Position numbers and translations under genes: made by a program. Source: JAXHUM01 sp034189325 (GTDB lineage: Bacteria; Desulfobacterota; DSM-4660; Desulfatiglandales; Desulfatiglandaceae). Taken from it: DNA of 64,000 nucleotides. Below are positions 31,901-36,441 of the stretch, piece by piece. The first letter of the stretch is position 1; every line of letters begins with the position of its first letter. The stretch is taken from the NCBI GenBank assembly GCA_034189325.1, contig JAXHUM010000054.1, positions 1 through 64,000 of the forward strand. The letters run 5' to 3'. The notes under the pieces are model-generated. The model had not been told where the DNA came from, searched no databases, and worked only from the letters and a program-made list of their open reading frames with translations.

Positions 31901-32257
31901 CCCATTATGATACGAATTCAATATACCGTCGATATTGGTCTGTGAATCATACACCATATTCAATAGATTTCCGGCACTATCGGGCACATGCAGATTGACC
32001 ACATTGCCTTGATACACATTGAATTCGCTGAAAGAATTAAACGCGTTCTGCCCGTAGATGGTCGAAGTAGTAACATCGGTCACGTTCTGGTTGACTGTCA
32101 GGCGGGTCTTTGTTTGACCATCGACAACAATCTGCTGGGCTGATGCCATGTTAAAGAACATAAAGCTGTAAATGGTTATGATCGACACCACATATCGAAA
32201 CCGGTTATGCTTCCGATGAAACCTACAAAAAAAGGCACTACGTTCTCTTGAATTCAT
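13970..32257 (-). CDS. giant two-partner secretion exoprotein (TpsA, LktA-like filamentous adhesin)
   Basis: About 6,095 residues as assembled, with 100 N inside. An extended signal peptide (about 1-41, ending NMASAQ) leads to a TPS haemagglutination-type domain (about 42-300) with NAFNSFSEFNV, GRIGGNVYFANPHG and VGSLTAIAP, needed for recognition by TpsB. Residues about 400-4,560 are glycine/alanine-rich beta-repeats of about 50-60 residues built on GAGGGxAGVGGxxxVNVxxNxTxAYIG, like the tandem repeats I recall for Fusobacterium leukotoxin LktA-type adhesins. Insertions interrupt them: a coiled segment (about 2,650-2,725), acidic loops, and an EF-hand-like DFNKDGQSDG near 3,330. A DADGN repeat lies at about 4,793-4,853; a less repetitive C-terminal part follows, ending in a glutamine/lysine-rich helix. 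The start has GGGAGC four bases upstream. Cysteine is very rare. A surface fibre for attachment or aggregation is likely. Confidence 0.92.
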   Translation of the reverse strand: MNSRERSAFFCRFHRKHNRFRYVVSIITIYSFMFFNMASAQQIVVDGQTKTRLTVNQNVTDVTTSTIYGQNAFNSFSEFNVYQGNVVNLHVPDSAGNLLNMVYDSQTNIDGILNSYHNGRIGGNVYFANPHGFVVGSGGVVNVGSLTAIAPTRSFMDSFFDASGNPNLSATSQLLSGSAPINSDALISIQGQVNALTDINLAAGSIENLGLLASGASFDWNQVDLSDVVNLNDIEIGANIEVDANGDIVITANKDFRNSGTIITDGSDNLGAGNIDIHAGNDITLEGGSVISAAGHGNNSDGGKVILWADSNATARNGSIIDARGGDVSGDGGFIEFSAQKVVTLENARMNAAAVDGNQGTVLIDPLDLYIDQFSGGGNLVFEAHDSINVHENTTISSYQAAGDAGDISFIAPIIDIRSGAEILANADTGYNAGDISFAAESHTDVPLQIAEARISVFEATIDGGNISFSTDASSTDMLGIEVFSGSNAVIDVDSSTVIADGHITMTANSAVHARAAGTPVDLAVDAAVLDSESKAKVNIRNSTVQVNDGNFNIDSASNVNAETLANASASGNVSIDAAVAVSSIDSHADTNIEDSSIIFTNNSVDTGNLGLASHNSVNVTTSADGIAGGANGAGATVAVSVVKTTSQTSVGGGANVTGASNINLSAQSESQVQTAATSTAGGSLASGDNSNQSEQRLSEYSAETNEGSVDVAGAVAISDLTSLNQADISSSGAIVASGAINIQAEAATNASTKADGSATSGDVGVGVAVGLNIASATNRAFIADEANVSGGSVGIKALMDANDASNDFSAEAISGAGASNVGVAGALALNVVVNTSEAFVEGDEDSNDLVARVDTNNGAIILEAQNKSSSSVNAGADVKPGDGEDPAQVGVGASIGLNVGVNETRAEVEDDVDLIDVGSASLTASSDHTMTTTATGGAAGGVAVTPLAALSISVNETKAQLGSGDAVTITEGLTAEADQKSSVTTTATGQTEGSDVAVGASLGLTVAVDKVTATTGRDIAAGSDVSFIAKSDVSSATKATASVAGGKEADENGEAAPGEDVNSQVADKRSFAESRSSEASEGTGEAETPTADTDDSGGSVSVAAAIGVNVGVSDTTAYIPEDTNVSSTNGALNLTTVATTDASAVAEGKQVDSTGTTAVGVGAAVALNVGIADNRAYIGDDAVIDTQGVNLSARTTAEGEEEEAVNEFKAEAISGAGASNVGLAGALATNVVVNKSEAYIAGDTDEDGSTASITAGNGAIILEAQNKSSSSVNAGADVKPGDGEDPAQVGVGASIGXXXXXXXXXXXXXXXXXXXXXXXXXXXXXXXXXXTGTTAVGVGAAVALNVGIADNRAYIGDDAVIDTQGVNLSARTTAEGEEEEAVNEFKAEAISGAGGENVGLAGSLAINAVANKSEAFISGDKDSEMDPGYGTGAMVNANGGNVSLNAQNASSNTSSATATVDSGGNAGVGASIGVNVAVNTTRSEVEDDAELINAGDMDVTATADHTMNTTVEGGAAGAKVAVTPVAAVSVAINNTKARIGDDDAYLNLSDEASTAEGNLNVAAEHKTKIDTKAKGKAEGESVAVGASVGVTVAIDNVEASVERSIIADGGMDVTASSTSIVETVAEAGAKGASESQDQGDGTNEGTTVDDQIGGQMSFGQHIGGDDASAVGDTETPSATTQGGEEGSSTQVTVAAAVGVGVILNDTKAHIDGNKQVKAGGDINISSTNHSNYHTKGSGLAVSEDVGVGAGVAITWVNNDTHAYVDPNEASNEMIFNDIANNTITSIDHGLAEGQAVIYDDTVYYVDVNENDESQFQLLDEDGNVVVLDGSDVAIETFNIEAANINVASTSTQNLDPDFSTKLSSEAIAGAGGGKVAAAGALSIIHTENSTEAYVGEDVNTLAHGDVAVNSEEKSKMSSRAWAGALSKGEESKAGIGAAFAILHSENDNKAYLDNDSKTYAESVSVKAENKRVDVSDFNFEFDFDTNEFKNFDTSSLNPLNVLSSNNYYTEAAAGAAATGDQSQVAASGAFAVNIFKNKTEAYVGDNAQVVIDQGQVDVNSIRDTKAMALAGAFGGSKKVGVGVTSANIVNEDQTRAFIGNSADVRADEDITVHADSKQELGTIGLSGAVAAGGGGSGVALNGVLGLVVSQNQAEAFIDDNASVKSHGDVNVKAHNESLSYMVSGGLSVGGKAGVGGSSAINVVLNETKAYIGEDAEVDASESTIVSADADEIGVNAVLSGGAGEKVGATGSISVSTIKSDTQAFIDQKAKINTDSDYDTADQAVAVHAEDDTTVVAVAGAGAGGGTAGVGASLDTAVVVKTVKAYVGSGAEVQADRDIDIEAASKDNVVSVTAGFAGGGEVGVGGAVSVGVVTNDTQAYIDDAYEVLDNDGNVVDYIPTTVETDGNVDIHATDNTVAVLIAGGGAGGGNAGVGGSLTVATIVNDTKAYVGDQNEVTARATHDGDHGLSVKAEASEVVTSIVAAGAGGGTAGVAATIGATVVANNTEAFIGAGAKINDDNTGAGEDQVVEVAASDTTTAIGIGVSGAGGGSAGVGIASTTQVISKTTKAYTKDAGADNPTVIKARKGIDVVSSNQDNLINLVVGAAGGGSAGVGGTLGVAVVSNTTDAHMGANTYATVSDDNGSISVRADSDTNLGPLEAADDDTQSTLENLMYESKIKTYDDKIAEAQEAGDTQLVAELQAEKAELMEEEADRKEQAAELALGGMAAISAAGGGAAGIGGAITVGVIANKTEAYVGSDSQLNAKGVTAVQAASEETIGTLTIAGAGGGSAGVAGAISVKVVDTETKAYTGQDVKINQDAEYIDTAQAVNIGAQDTVTLIGVSGAGAGGGAAGVGAGADIMVTLNRTEAYVGSGSEISGNDISVTATSDKFLNSFAASGAGGGAAGVAGSASVINAGALFDSEATKGLEGENSDGEKVQTKDEVDGQATDSSGLDMIGDTDTQHGADEVAGAKDRTGSEIEDVTVGKYFAETNESGLELNYTRAHVDNGARVKGQTVEVHAKDRTQAIQLTGSGAGGGAAGVAGTLGVVLINDKAQASIATGAEVHGSDLISVEAETEEDIYHLAVTGSGAGAAGVSGSLTVNVVESDTDAYIGGAYINQDADGNTSAGKKVAVKADSSTDIINVAGSFSGAGAAAVGGVLATNVIAKDTRAFIGRGAKVYTMEDVDVSADSREMIINGALSIRGAGAAAVGGVLGVNVIANKTEALIGEDTAKAQSDEDAAEVISDGNVKVTAVDDSLIVNVVAAGNGAGAAGVGGSLGVNVLSSQTRASVSDYAVVYAKGRADGVKVYTGDLGEPLEFNSTPPEGEDGSIDFNKDGQSDGNVNGTPTFNINAEDGNASESFRADQSGIGDDKDDVILGLGSREETDADYKGLAVTAMGNEKIVTATLGVSGAGAAAVTGTTSVNVIATETQASIGDHAIIYGAVPDANNPPDSLPDFITPDSLDDGSVRVQANDNTFMVQTAGTVAGAGGAAVSGSANVGIVTKKSEASIGDADVLAKDVQVVAASTDDIHTVTLNLSIGGGAGVGGAIGVNYIQNQTLAHIDAGAEVSADGDLEVIAVNETSLNIDTASGAGGSVGVSGAGSIGIIDNTTKAYVEGAEDSASAAKLNATGMTRIKAESHEDVFTATVAGASAGAAGVAGGVALKVIKSEATACIGDYAQVNQDDGYDDLNQQVEVMAQDTVDINGGAGAGSLGGVAGIGGSADINIVRNTTTAKISDGTVVDSQNDLLVKAESSKNVDSVVATLSGGGAVGIGGAVSIVAIGAALDQDSQNSLKDSEGSGGNTADFVDNEMSKDKVTDYLGDAGDEGDFEISGHVQGEIAMVDGKLGSLDAGDDMNASPDNSSDKTQAMIGSRAKVTAGHDIRVNAHTMTHVGITSGGIAGGGVLGAGGGVGIATLQNQTEALIQQGAVLNAGLAPEDVIQVSATDEVSNSRVTAFAGGVGLVGIGAAVAYLDNEGSAEAYIEDEVRVENTERLEVNATLKSRTDARAYGGSAGAVGALGSVSRSNTGGFARAHIGTSLASSDDEGARIGQDGNQVGSVMIDASSHITTKAESKSGSAGVGALNYADADAKATTQVEAYTGNYAQINAQGSLDITTDSYADITANAWGIAVGGLAVGSSTANAYVGSTLMSGVGNDSDIVTGGNLDVRSEHEGYASTKATAASGALLGANATESESEVAANLTAYVGDSATIRSDGDITVKADAANNASADASGFSGGLAAVGASTARSKIYGTTNAFMGGNISAETTQGSVIIDAYAVNDTYAKARAGSGGAVAGVAAGAITDQLNNTRAYIADSDTDNQQLITASDDIVVNAEELSIVDARADSSSAGVLGASGADIRNNITSTTNAYVGKNNALDAGGDTIVKALNRTDKKDVGYNLTAGAGGLYGGAWSTSSTSINNYTYAAINGNDDGSEQGVSGGNSVTVAAENDVFARDRAKLSTGGAVSSANVESSIGNTNVAVTTIGENSEINAGNDINVYSRANADVESGTYTHTWGVVGVGDGTARTVVRVENDTSIQHSTDIYAGRHINVYAGKGSDNMQNNLRARAEARSYVQGGVPVSSVSGLAYLYDYNDLEIQSAAELRAERDINVGAYKGTTSVEGYAKAKKRSYALFGIPITVYSNGNRTSFFSGTDNVTIDGFLQAGLQSHRSLIINEDGSVDEGSDIGYDYEEDVDEKEDLQAKIDELEGERDELFEYETDPVTGEYILDENGDRIRKTKVDENGNPVYEVEYETDENGNYIVEDGQLVVKYEKQYEIEIEYQVDQDGNLILDADGNPIPVLDADGNPIPVLDADGNPVLVLDADGNPIPVLDADGNPVLVFDADGNPIPVYFLDGNGDRVPVPVMDPKNKAVYAAYSIQMKRYLDRYNEIERRRTPTEPDYDPDYGFFDRFDVNDVVVDGGDINVEGTLLGSGTLKAPGNDFRIDIINDSLAYLDINNLTIPNRSLSRIRLNGRNLYQHQTTLNLDYGLDVTPTIWIENRYDPDAPSSDPTAYSDILLKGNIENYLGRVSVRNMSGSIETQGDIIADDVTIFARADFVQNYTFGLSDIENRIAGNNIIISGEVLNIKGLIQSGHSERTVVIPDFNASDYSDGETIVANQPNGNFDQIGAVWDEENQCVRLYKASIMGGNVELFGEIMSEGNGRIEVVDGYGKIEIVNNSAYDVVIDKLDASREIHAKVKITDTGKLSQVDTRFATVTELEIERNADDADFGKLKQKEYGLDLVFDQISGEYKIVTIGISEEETFDNQYMEYEVREGARFLAVGSDVVYTDREQDELVAFFDESPWRSFWDYIYAYTPDEKAQYVLDNYATLADQPIHVNFGGQSIGTIDITNNTNSDIYLNSSILAGNGLVSIDNPGGGIYPINDTGQIVAQDISLIGGGGDVGTTEQALNIDTQDGGTLNVIAGGMVNIIELDGDMLIDQVSAGGNVNLLADGSILNTATHALDISGQSITLTAVNGGIGTADNEIVIDSHIVYDVDDNVTGGIVSMDARGDIHFAEQSGDLFVNRIVSVEGDVVISAPGNIEDHNINDILDEDVADQLGDLWKDLELTQDGMDESIEDYKELKQGEYHALHRVSDNNTPENPLDDQYDYNDDGVYEPYDGSYTYELTEEEAISFQNGVWTENELIYGTNIATLPDIGDDGTIVKTEAFVEEANILGRNVTIRAGGGIGKHVQDITISEAEIEAGNFTKEQKIMIAQAEKDDFYFDGENLIISQRIDVDVNATELIDIQAHDFLYLGSETDVNIDRVESATSDIRLKVFGNILNGSTEEGHTNISGYNMVLEASNGGIGTEEEPVYIDTFDGGLLTVRSLEGVFLEERTGDLHANYLFSQEGPLHLTVPELDGWLRVDEAYVYERFEVQADNVLLDNVTHNSDETDLVFDVIGMNDPLTNYTEIDASSDQSIVFARLWAEYALLDLDADIVWMYNNRIGDRAVIANSYANVHVDNIEKSLRPCSAQLYAPDRQSFYLHFPDQQLLLTDAYIVNYDDNFVINEPDTENSITRIIPKILRITAGSDGSQYETQITEQYDALEQRKQQEEKQIEKQIVKFEPGSIGIEGVKSIQNVNQIEVVQ
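17701..17880 (-). repeat. six tandem 30-bp units coding DADGNP repeats
   Basis: Six consecutive 30-bp units, each coding ten residues of the type LDADGNPIPV or LDADGNPVLV, lie in frame within the giant exoprotein (about residues 4,793-4,853). Units differ at few bases, and two variants (ending PIPV or PVLV) partly alternate. Flanking sequence has further degenerate DxDGN and DENGN copies. DxDxN loops often bind calcium. The array is an in-frame minisatellite that could change copy number by slippage. Confidence 0.9.
26665..29838 (-). repeat. three super-repeats of about 400 residues inside the exoprotein
   Basis: A block starting with AEAISGAG recurs: from about 29838, from about 28638 and from about 28107 downward. 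The anchor GCT of this block sits at 29808, 28608 and 28077. The first two are exactly 1,200 bp apart and nearly identical at DNA level (for example 28367-28487 equals 29567-29687, and 28078-28266 equals 28609-28797 with one visible mismatch). The third copy keeps the layout (ASIG, DHTM, AVTP, VAVGAS, ETPSA segments) but has diverged and carries an insertion. The assembly gap falls in the second copy. Confidence 0.85.
28267..28366. other. 100-N assembly gap inside a repeat
   Basis: Exactly 100 N, the conventional size for a gap of unknown length. The left flank matches bases up to 28797 and the right flank matches bases from 29567 of the neighbouring copy. If the copies have the same length, 769 bp (28798-29566 equivalent) are missing. 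That number leaves remainder 1 modulo 3, exactly what is needed to keep the reading frame. So the gap is best read as a collapsed or unresolved repeat, not a break in the gene; more than one copy could be missing. Confidence 0.9.
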
Positions 32258-32865
32258 TTTTGCTCCCGAATAATGTTAAAATGCCGATTCGATAAAGTTC
32301 TTCCATGGATGGACAAGATTCAAGTTAGTCTATTCCCAAAATTTGAAACGCACAGTTTGAGGAGAAAAACCGGAAAGCGCAAAATAGTAACTTCTCAAAG
32401 ACTATCTGTTTGAAATTCAGACTTTTCCCGCGACGAGCTTATGAAGGCTTACCAGAATTCCGGAGTATCGGCGTATTTCGAGCAAGAATCGTGCGAGGGA
32501 TCATATATCATAGGGTTGACTTTGTTATCAGATAGTTACCTTAATTTCACTTAATATGCAACCGCCGAATATGTAGAATATGTGTACTATGTATGGGTAG
32601 GCCGTTTCATATATGTGGAAATAGAATACATTACATGATAGAAATAAGGATCCATCTTTTGACTGTTATTCCGTAACATGATGATAATAGGATATTACGG
32701 CCATTAAGATATAGAAGACCTATCAGGGCATGCTCCCATGTGATGAACAAAAGACGAAAAGGCAAAAGTGGATGTCCTTCGTAAGAAACGACAAAGCCGG
32801 GAATCAGGAAGCCAGGTGCCAAAACCCCAGCCCCACCCGATCCATTCGGAGGAGAAAACAGCCCT
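32258..32865. other. intergenic region upstream of tpsA
   Basis: About 600 bp of AT-rich DNA between the divergent exoprotein and lipoate-ligase-like genes. It must hold the promoters of both. A sigma-54-like element is noted at 32481-32496; GGAGGAG at about 32849-32855 is the ribosome site of the plus-strand gene. A minus-strand open frame at 32631-32822 has no ribosome site and is not accepted as a gene. Confidence 0.5.
32481..32496 (-). promoter_or_regulatory. possible sigma-54 promoter for tpsA
   Basis: On the minus strand the sequence reads TCGCACGATTCTTGCT. Against the -24/-12 consensus TGGCACG-N4-TTGCW only one position differs (the first G of the -24 GG is C). Spacing is exact. It lies 224 bp before the tpsA start, so the transcript would have a leader of about 210 bases. 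The mismatch is at an important position, so this is only a candidate. Confidence 0.35.
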
Positions 32866-33975
32866 ATGGAAACATGGAGATTCCTGAATATCGACTGGTT
32901 GACCTACGCGGAAACGGCAATTTATCGTGCCCTGCTTCTTCGGGCGATCAGTGAGAATGTGTCACCTACGACGGTCTCTTTCATGTCATTCGCAAGACCG
33001 AGTGTGGTCTTGAACTATTTCAACGATCCGGACAGGGATATAAATCTTGAACTGTGCCGGAAACAGGGAATACCTGTCTGCCGCGTCCTGTCCGGAGGCG
33101 GTCCTATTCTGGGGGATTCTGGATATATCGTCACATTCCTCGATATTGCAAGAGACCACCAGGCTGTTCCATCAGATCCCCTCCAAATGATGTCCAAGGT
33201 ATTGACCACTGTTGCCGAAGAGATTTCAGAGCGTTTCGATGTCAGTTGTCGCTTCAGGCCGTTGAATGATATTGAAATCAGAGGGCCCGACGGCGTTTGG
33301 CGGAAAATCGGTCCTTCGAGCTGCCTGTACGAGGAAAAGGCCGTGAAGATGGGCTCGGCCATTCAGGTCAAACCGACCGATGTGGATCTCATCGCCTCGG
33401 TTATCCCGGCGCCCCCGGAGAAGTTTGCAGACAAAGAGGTGAAATCGATCCAGGAAAGGGTAACGGCCCTGGAAAAGGTTGTCGGACGCTCCATAGATAT
33501 ACAGGAATTAAGCGATCTCTATCGCCATGTTTTTGAAAGCCTCTTTGAGGTTGAACTCATCCCTGGAGAGCTGACAGCACTGGAGAAGGGGCTGTATGGT
33601 GAAATGGAGGAGGAATTCACCTCCTATGAATACTTCATGGAGAGATCGGAAAAGAACCTTGGAAAAACTCCGCCGGGGGTTGAAAAGAAAAAAATACAGT
33701 TCAAGGTCCCAAACGGCCCCTTTGTTCGAATCATTTTATGTGAGCGGGAAAGGAGGATCTGGAAGATCTTGATCTCCGGCACCCTTCATGCCAGCCCTCT
33801 AAAACCTTCTTCTCCCATCCATGAGATCGAAAAAGCCCTTGAAGGGAGCCCCCTGGAAAAACATCCGCTGGCATCAACCATATCGGAGGTCCTCAGCCGT
33901 CCCGGATTCAGTTGTGCCATGGTCACACCTCAACTGCTGACAGATAAAATTCTTGAATGTTCCTCCAACAGGTGA
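32866..33975 (+). CDS. lipoate-protein ligase A-like protein
   Basis: 369 residues. The N-terminal two thirds match the BPL/LplA/LipB fold: a WRFLNIDWLTYAETAIYRALL start, RPSVVLNYFNDP, the loop CRVLSGGGPILGDSGY corresponding to RRxSGGGAVYHD of lipoate ligases, and WRKIGPSSCLYEEKAVKMGS where the catalytic lysine region is expected. The family attaches lipoate or octanoate to carrier lysines of 2-oxoacid dehydrogenases or GcvH. Differences: the motif has CR for RR and PILGD for AVYHD, and the C-terminal part (about 245-369) is unlike the usual accessory domain. No lipoyl-domain gene is nearby, so substrate and even activity are open. The start follows GGAGGAG. Confidence 0.75.
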   Translation: METWRFLNIDWLTYAETAIYRALLLRAISENVSPTTVSFMSFARPSVVLNYFNDPDRDINLELCRKQGIPVCRVLSGGGPILGDSGYIVTFLDIARDHQAVPSDPLQMMSKVLTTVAEEISERFDVSCRFRPLNDIEIRGPDGVWRKIGPSSCLYEEKAVKMGSAIQVKPTDVDLIASVIPAPPEKFADKEVKSIQERVTALEKVVGRSIDIQELSDLYRHVFESLFEVELIPGELTALEKGLYGEMEEEFTSYEYFMERSEKNLGKTPPGVEKKKIQFKVPNGPFVRIILCERERRIWKILISGTLHASPLKPSSPIHEIEKALEGSPLEKHPLASTISEVLSRPGFSCAMVTPQLLTDKILECSSNR

Positions 33976-34015
33976 GTCATGACGAGCCTGTAGTATTCGC
34001 CCTTGGATACCTCTC

Positions 34016-35419
34016 TTAGCCTTTCACCGCCCTCTTCCATGTTTGATACCTTAAGACCTTCTCGTAGGCAGCGGCGGCCCTGTCAACCGACTCGAAGACA
34101 GGCACGCCCTTTTTGAAGAAGCCCCGCGATATCTCGACATTCAATCCCGGCAAGGATATTGCGATAATCGGTTTGTTCAACCTCTTGTGTGTGTCGGCAA
34201 TACTTCTCTGAAACTCTCTATTCAGATCCGGTGTCAAGCCGCCTCCGATGATAAACAGGGCATCAACCGAAGCATCCCGGCCCACGACTTCCACTGATTC
34301 CCGAAAGTAGTTGATGTCCATGGTGGCGGAGAACCCGAGGTCCACGGGGTTTGAGGTGCTTGTCCCAGTTTCCGGAAGAAGAGACGACAGACTTTGGATC
34401 GAGTCTCGGCCCAACTCCGCTACTCTCAGGCCATGCCTTTCGCATGCCTCGGCAGCAGCAACAGCGAGGCTCCCGGGAGCAGAGACAATGCCAATGTTTG
34501 GTCCAACAGTGTCGGGAAGGAAATAAAAGGCGGTGGATACGTCGATAAGGTCCTCTATACCGGTCAGGCCTATAGCACCGGTCTGCTTAAACATCGATTC
34601 CCAGACTCGTCTGGACCCCATCATGCTCCCCGTGTGAGAGAGAACCGCCCTCTTCCCGGCGTTGGTCATCCCCACTTTCCAGATGAGAACCGGTTTTTTC
34701 ATGGCCGTCTCTTTCACCACCTCGTGGAACCTCGTTCCCTTGCTGATGCCTTCAAGATAGAGGACTATGAGCTCCGTGTTCTTGTCCTGTGCCAGGTATT
34801 CGAGGAAATCGGAACTGTTGAGGTCTATTTCATTACCCGTACTGACAGCCATGCTGAAAAACATCTCTCTTAAAGGCAAGAGGCTACATATCATGTTGGT
34901 CAGGGAACCGCTCTGGGCGATGAAGGCGAGCTTACCCGGGGTCTTTGAGAGCTTGGGATAATTGGAGAGATGGGATTCAGGCGCATAGATACCCATGCAG
35001 TTGGGTCCCAGCAGTCTTATGCCGCCGGAGCGTGCGATCTCCAGGACACGTTGCTCCAGGGCTCGGCCCTCTTCCGTGCCCTTTTCCCTGTATCCCGCTG
35101 TGTAGAGGACGACAAGCTTGACCCCCTTTGCCGCACATTCCTCCATGATCTGCACGGTCTTTGAGCTGGGGACCATAAGGATCGCCGCATCAATGGGGCC
35201 CTCCACGGCGCCAAGGCTCGGATAGGCCTTGAGTCCTTCTATTTCATCCGCCTTAGGATTGATCGGGTAGAGGGGCCCTGGAAAATCTTGATCAAGAAGC
35301 GCCGTCAGAAGGATGCTCCCGGACTTGAGACTTCTCGGTACACCGACAAGTGCAATGGAGCTTGGATTGAACAGCTTTCGGAGCCTTTCAAAATCGGATT
35401 TTATCGGTAGATCATGCAT
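34016..35419 (-). CDS. NDP-forming acyl-CoA synthetase alpha-subunit-like protein
   Basis: 467 residues. A CoA-binding Rossmann domain (about 10-140, with NPSSIALVGVPRSLKSG) is followed by succinyl-CoA-ligase-like flavodoxin domains; GPNCMGIYAP and FIAQSGSL are typical. The phosphohistidine site is probably the histidine of SHTGSMMG near residue 262. In acetate-CoA ligase (ADP-forming) this is the alpha part; the beta/ATP-grasp part is absent here and not seen nearby. With a partner subunit it would make ATP from acyl-CoA, which would fit aryl-acetyl-CoA produced by the iorAB enzyme encoded 3 kb away, but this link is inference. Convergent with the lipoate-ligase-like gene. Confidence 0.8.
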   Translation of the reverse strand: MHDLPIKSDFERLRKLFNPSSIALVGVPRSLKSGSILLTALLDQDFPGPLYPINPKADEIEGLKAYPSLGAVEGPIDAAILMVPSSKTVQIMEECAAKGVKLVVLYTAGYREKGTEEGRALEQRVLEIARSGGIRLLGPNCMGIYAPESHLSNYPKLSKTPGKLAFIAQSGSLTNMICSLLPLREMFFSMAVSTGNEIDLNSSDFLEYLAQDKNTELIVLYLEGISKGTRFHEVVKETAMKKPVLIWKVGMTNAGKRAVLSHTGSMMGSRRVWESMFKQTGAIGLTGIEDLIDVSTAFYFLPDTVGPNIGIVSAPGSLAVAAAEACERHGLRVAELGRDSIQSLSSLLPETGTSTSNPVDLGFSATMDINYFRESVEVVGRDASVDALFIIGGGLTPDLNREFQRSIADTHKRLNKPIIAISLPGLNVEISRGFFKKGVPVFESVDRAAAAYEKVLRYQTWKRAVKG

Positions 35420-35638
35420 GCTTCTCTATCCCTCATTCACATTTTGTCGTTTTTCACGGTCCGGCGCTTCGACAAATGTCTGTAAGCGCCCGTCTCTTGT
35501 CTTGTTCGCCTATACCTGATACAGAGGCCTGTACAGTGGCTGATCAAAATGTTCTGAAAACCTATCACACACCCTGCATGAATGCAAATGGCCTGGCCCC
35601 CCTATTTCGTGAAAAAACACTGTTTCATAAAAAACAGC

Positions 35639-36262
35639 CTACCTGGGCCGTTTTAGGACCTTCCTAACCAGAAACACCAGGCCCACCAAAACGGCCAAGG
35701 ACAATATGCCGACATTGTAACGAATCATCATATGGGCCATCTTGTCCCTGACGATGTCCCAGTTGCTTCCAAGCATACGCCCGAGGTATATCCAGATGAG
35801 GTTCCAGGCGCACGCACTGATAAGGGCCAGGACCAGGACCTTCAACCCCTTGAGTTTCGATATGCCTCCTGCCAGAGATATGACGGATCGAATACCGGGA
35901 AGGAATCTGTTGAGGAGCACCAGGAGATAGCCATATTTCCTGTACTGTTCCTCAGCTCGGATGATCTGCTCCGCACTGAAGAACCGGTAATCTCTCTCAA
36001 TAAAGAAACGCCTTCCCAGAAAGATGCCTGTCCAGAAGAGAGTCATAAAGCCGCAGAGGCTCCCTACGGTCGTGGCCATGAAGACTCCCACGAAATCCAG
36101 TCTATTGGTTCCGACCAGAAAAGCGCCGAAGGCCGTAATGGTATCCCCCGGTATGGGAGGAAAGACATTCTCCACAAAGGCGCTCAGGCCCAACACAATA
36201 TAAATAAGGTAATCGGGCAAAGAATCAAGGAGGTCGAATAGACCGTTTAAATAGGCTGCCAA
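35639..36262 (-). CDS. DedA family membrane protein
   Basis: 207 residues when started at the TTG at 36262, which has AAGGAG eight bases upstream and gives the normal DedA length. The frame is open to 36424, but that extension covers the divergent promoter region and has no family similarity. Conserved features are FVENVFPPIPGDT, the F/G-x3-G stretch GRRFFIERDYRFF, and RFLPGIRSVISLAGG with the essential arginine. Four or more hydrophobic segments are present. DedA proteins act in lipid-carrier flipping (undecaprenyl phosphate or phosphatidylethanolamine) and envelope homeostasis. Confidence 0.85.
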   Translation of the reverse strand: MAAYLNGLFDLLDSLPDYLIYIVLGLSAFVENVFPPIPGDTITAFGAFLVGTNRLDFVGVFMATTVGSLCGFMTLFWTGIFLGRRFFIERDYRFFSAEQIIRAEEQYRKYGYLLVLLNRFLPGIRSVISLAGGISKLKGLKVLVLALISACAWNLIWIYLGRMLGSNWDIVRDKMAHMMIRYNVGILSLAVLVGLVFLVRKVLKRPR

Positions 36263-36441
36263 TCGGGGCTCCTTAGGGGCAATGAGTATTTTCAAGGGTG
36301 GTTGCGACTGAATTATTAAGCTTTGGTCCGAAAAAGACAAGATCCTTTTTGCCTTGACTGAAATCCTTGCTTTTGCTATCAGATCAGTGGATGGATTGTC
36401 GATGGTAATCCTTCCGGATTTCAAAATAAAGCGAGTCGGTG

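Noticed and set aside
32631..32822. A 63-residue minus-strand open frame upstream of tpsA
   Set aside because: No ribosome site, no recognised family, and located in an AT-rich promoter region.
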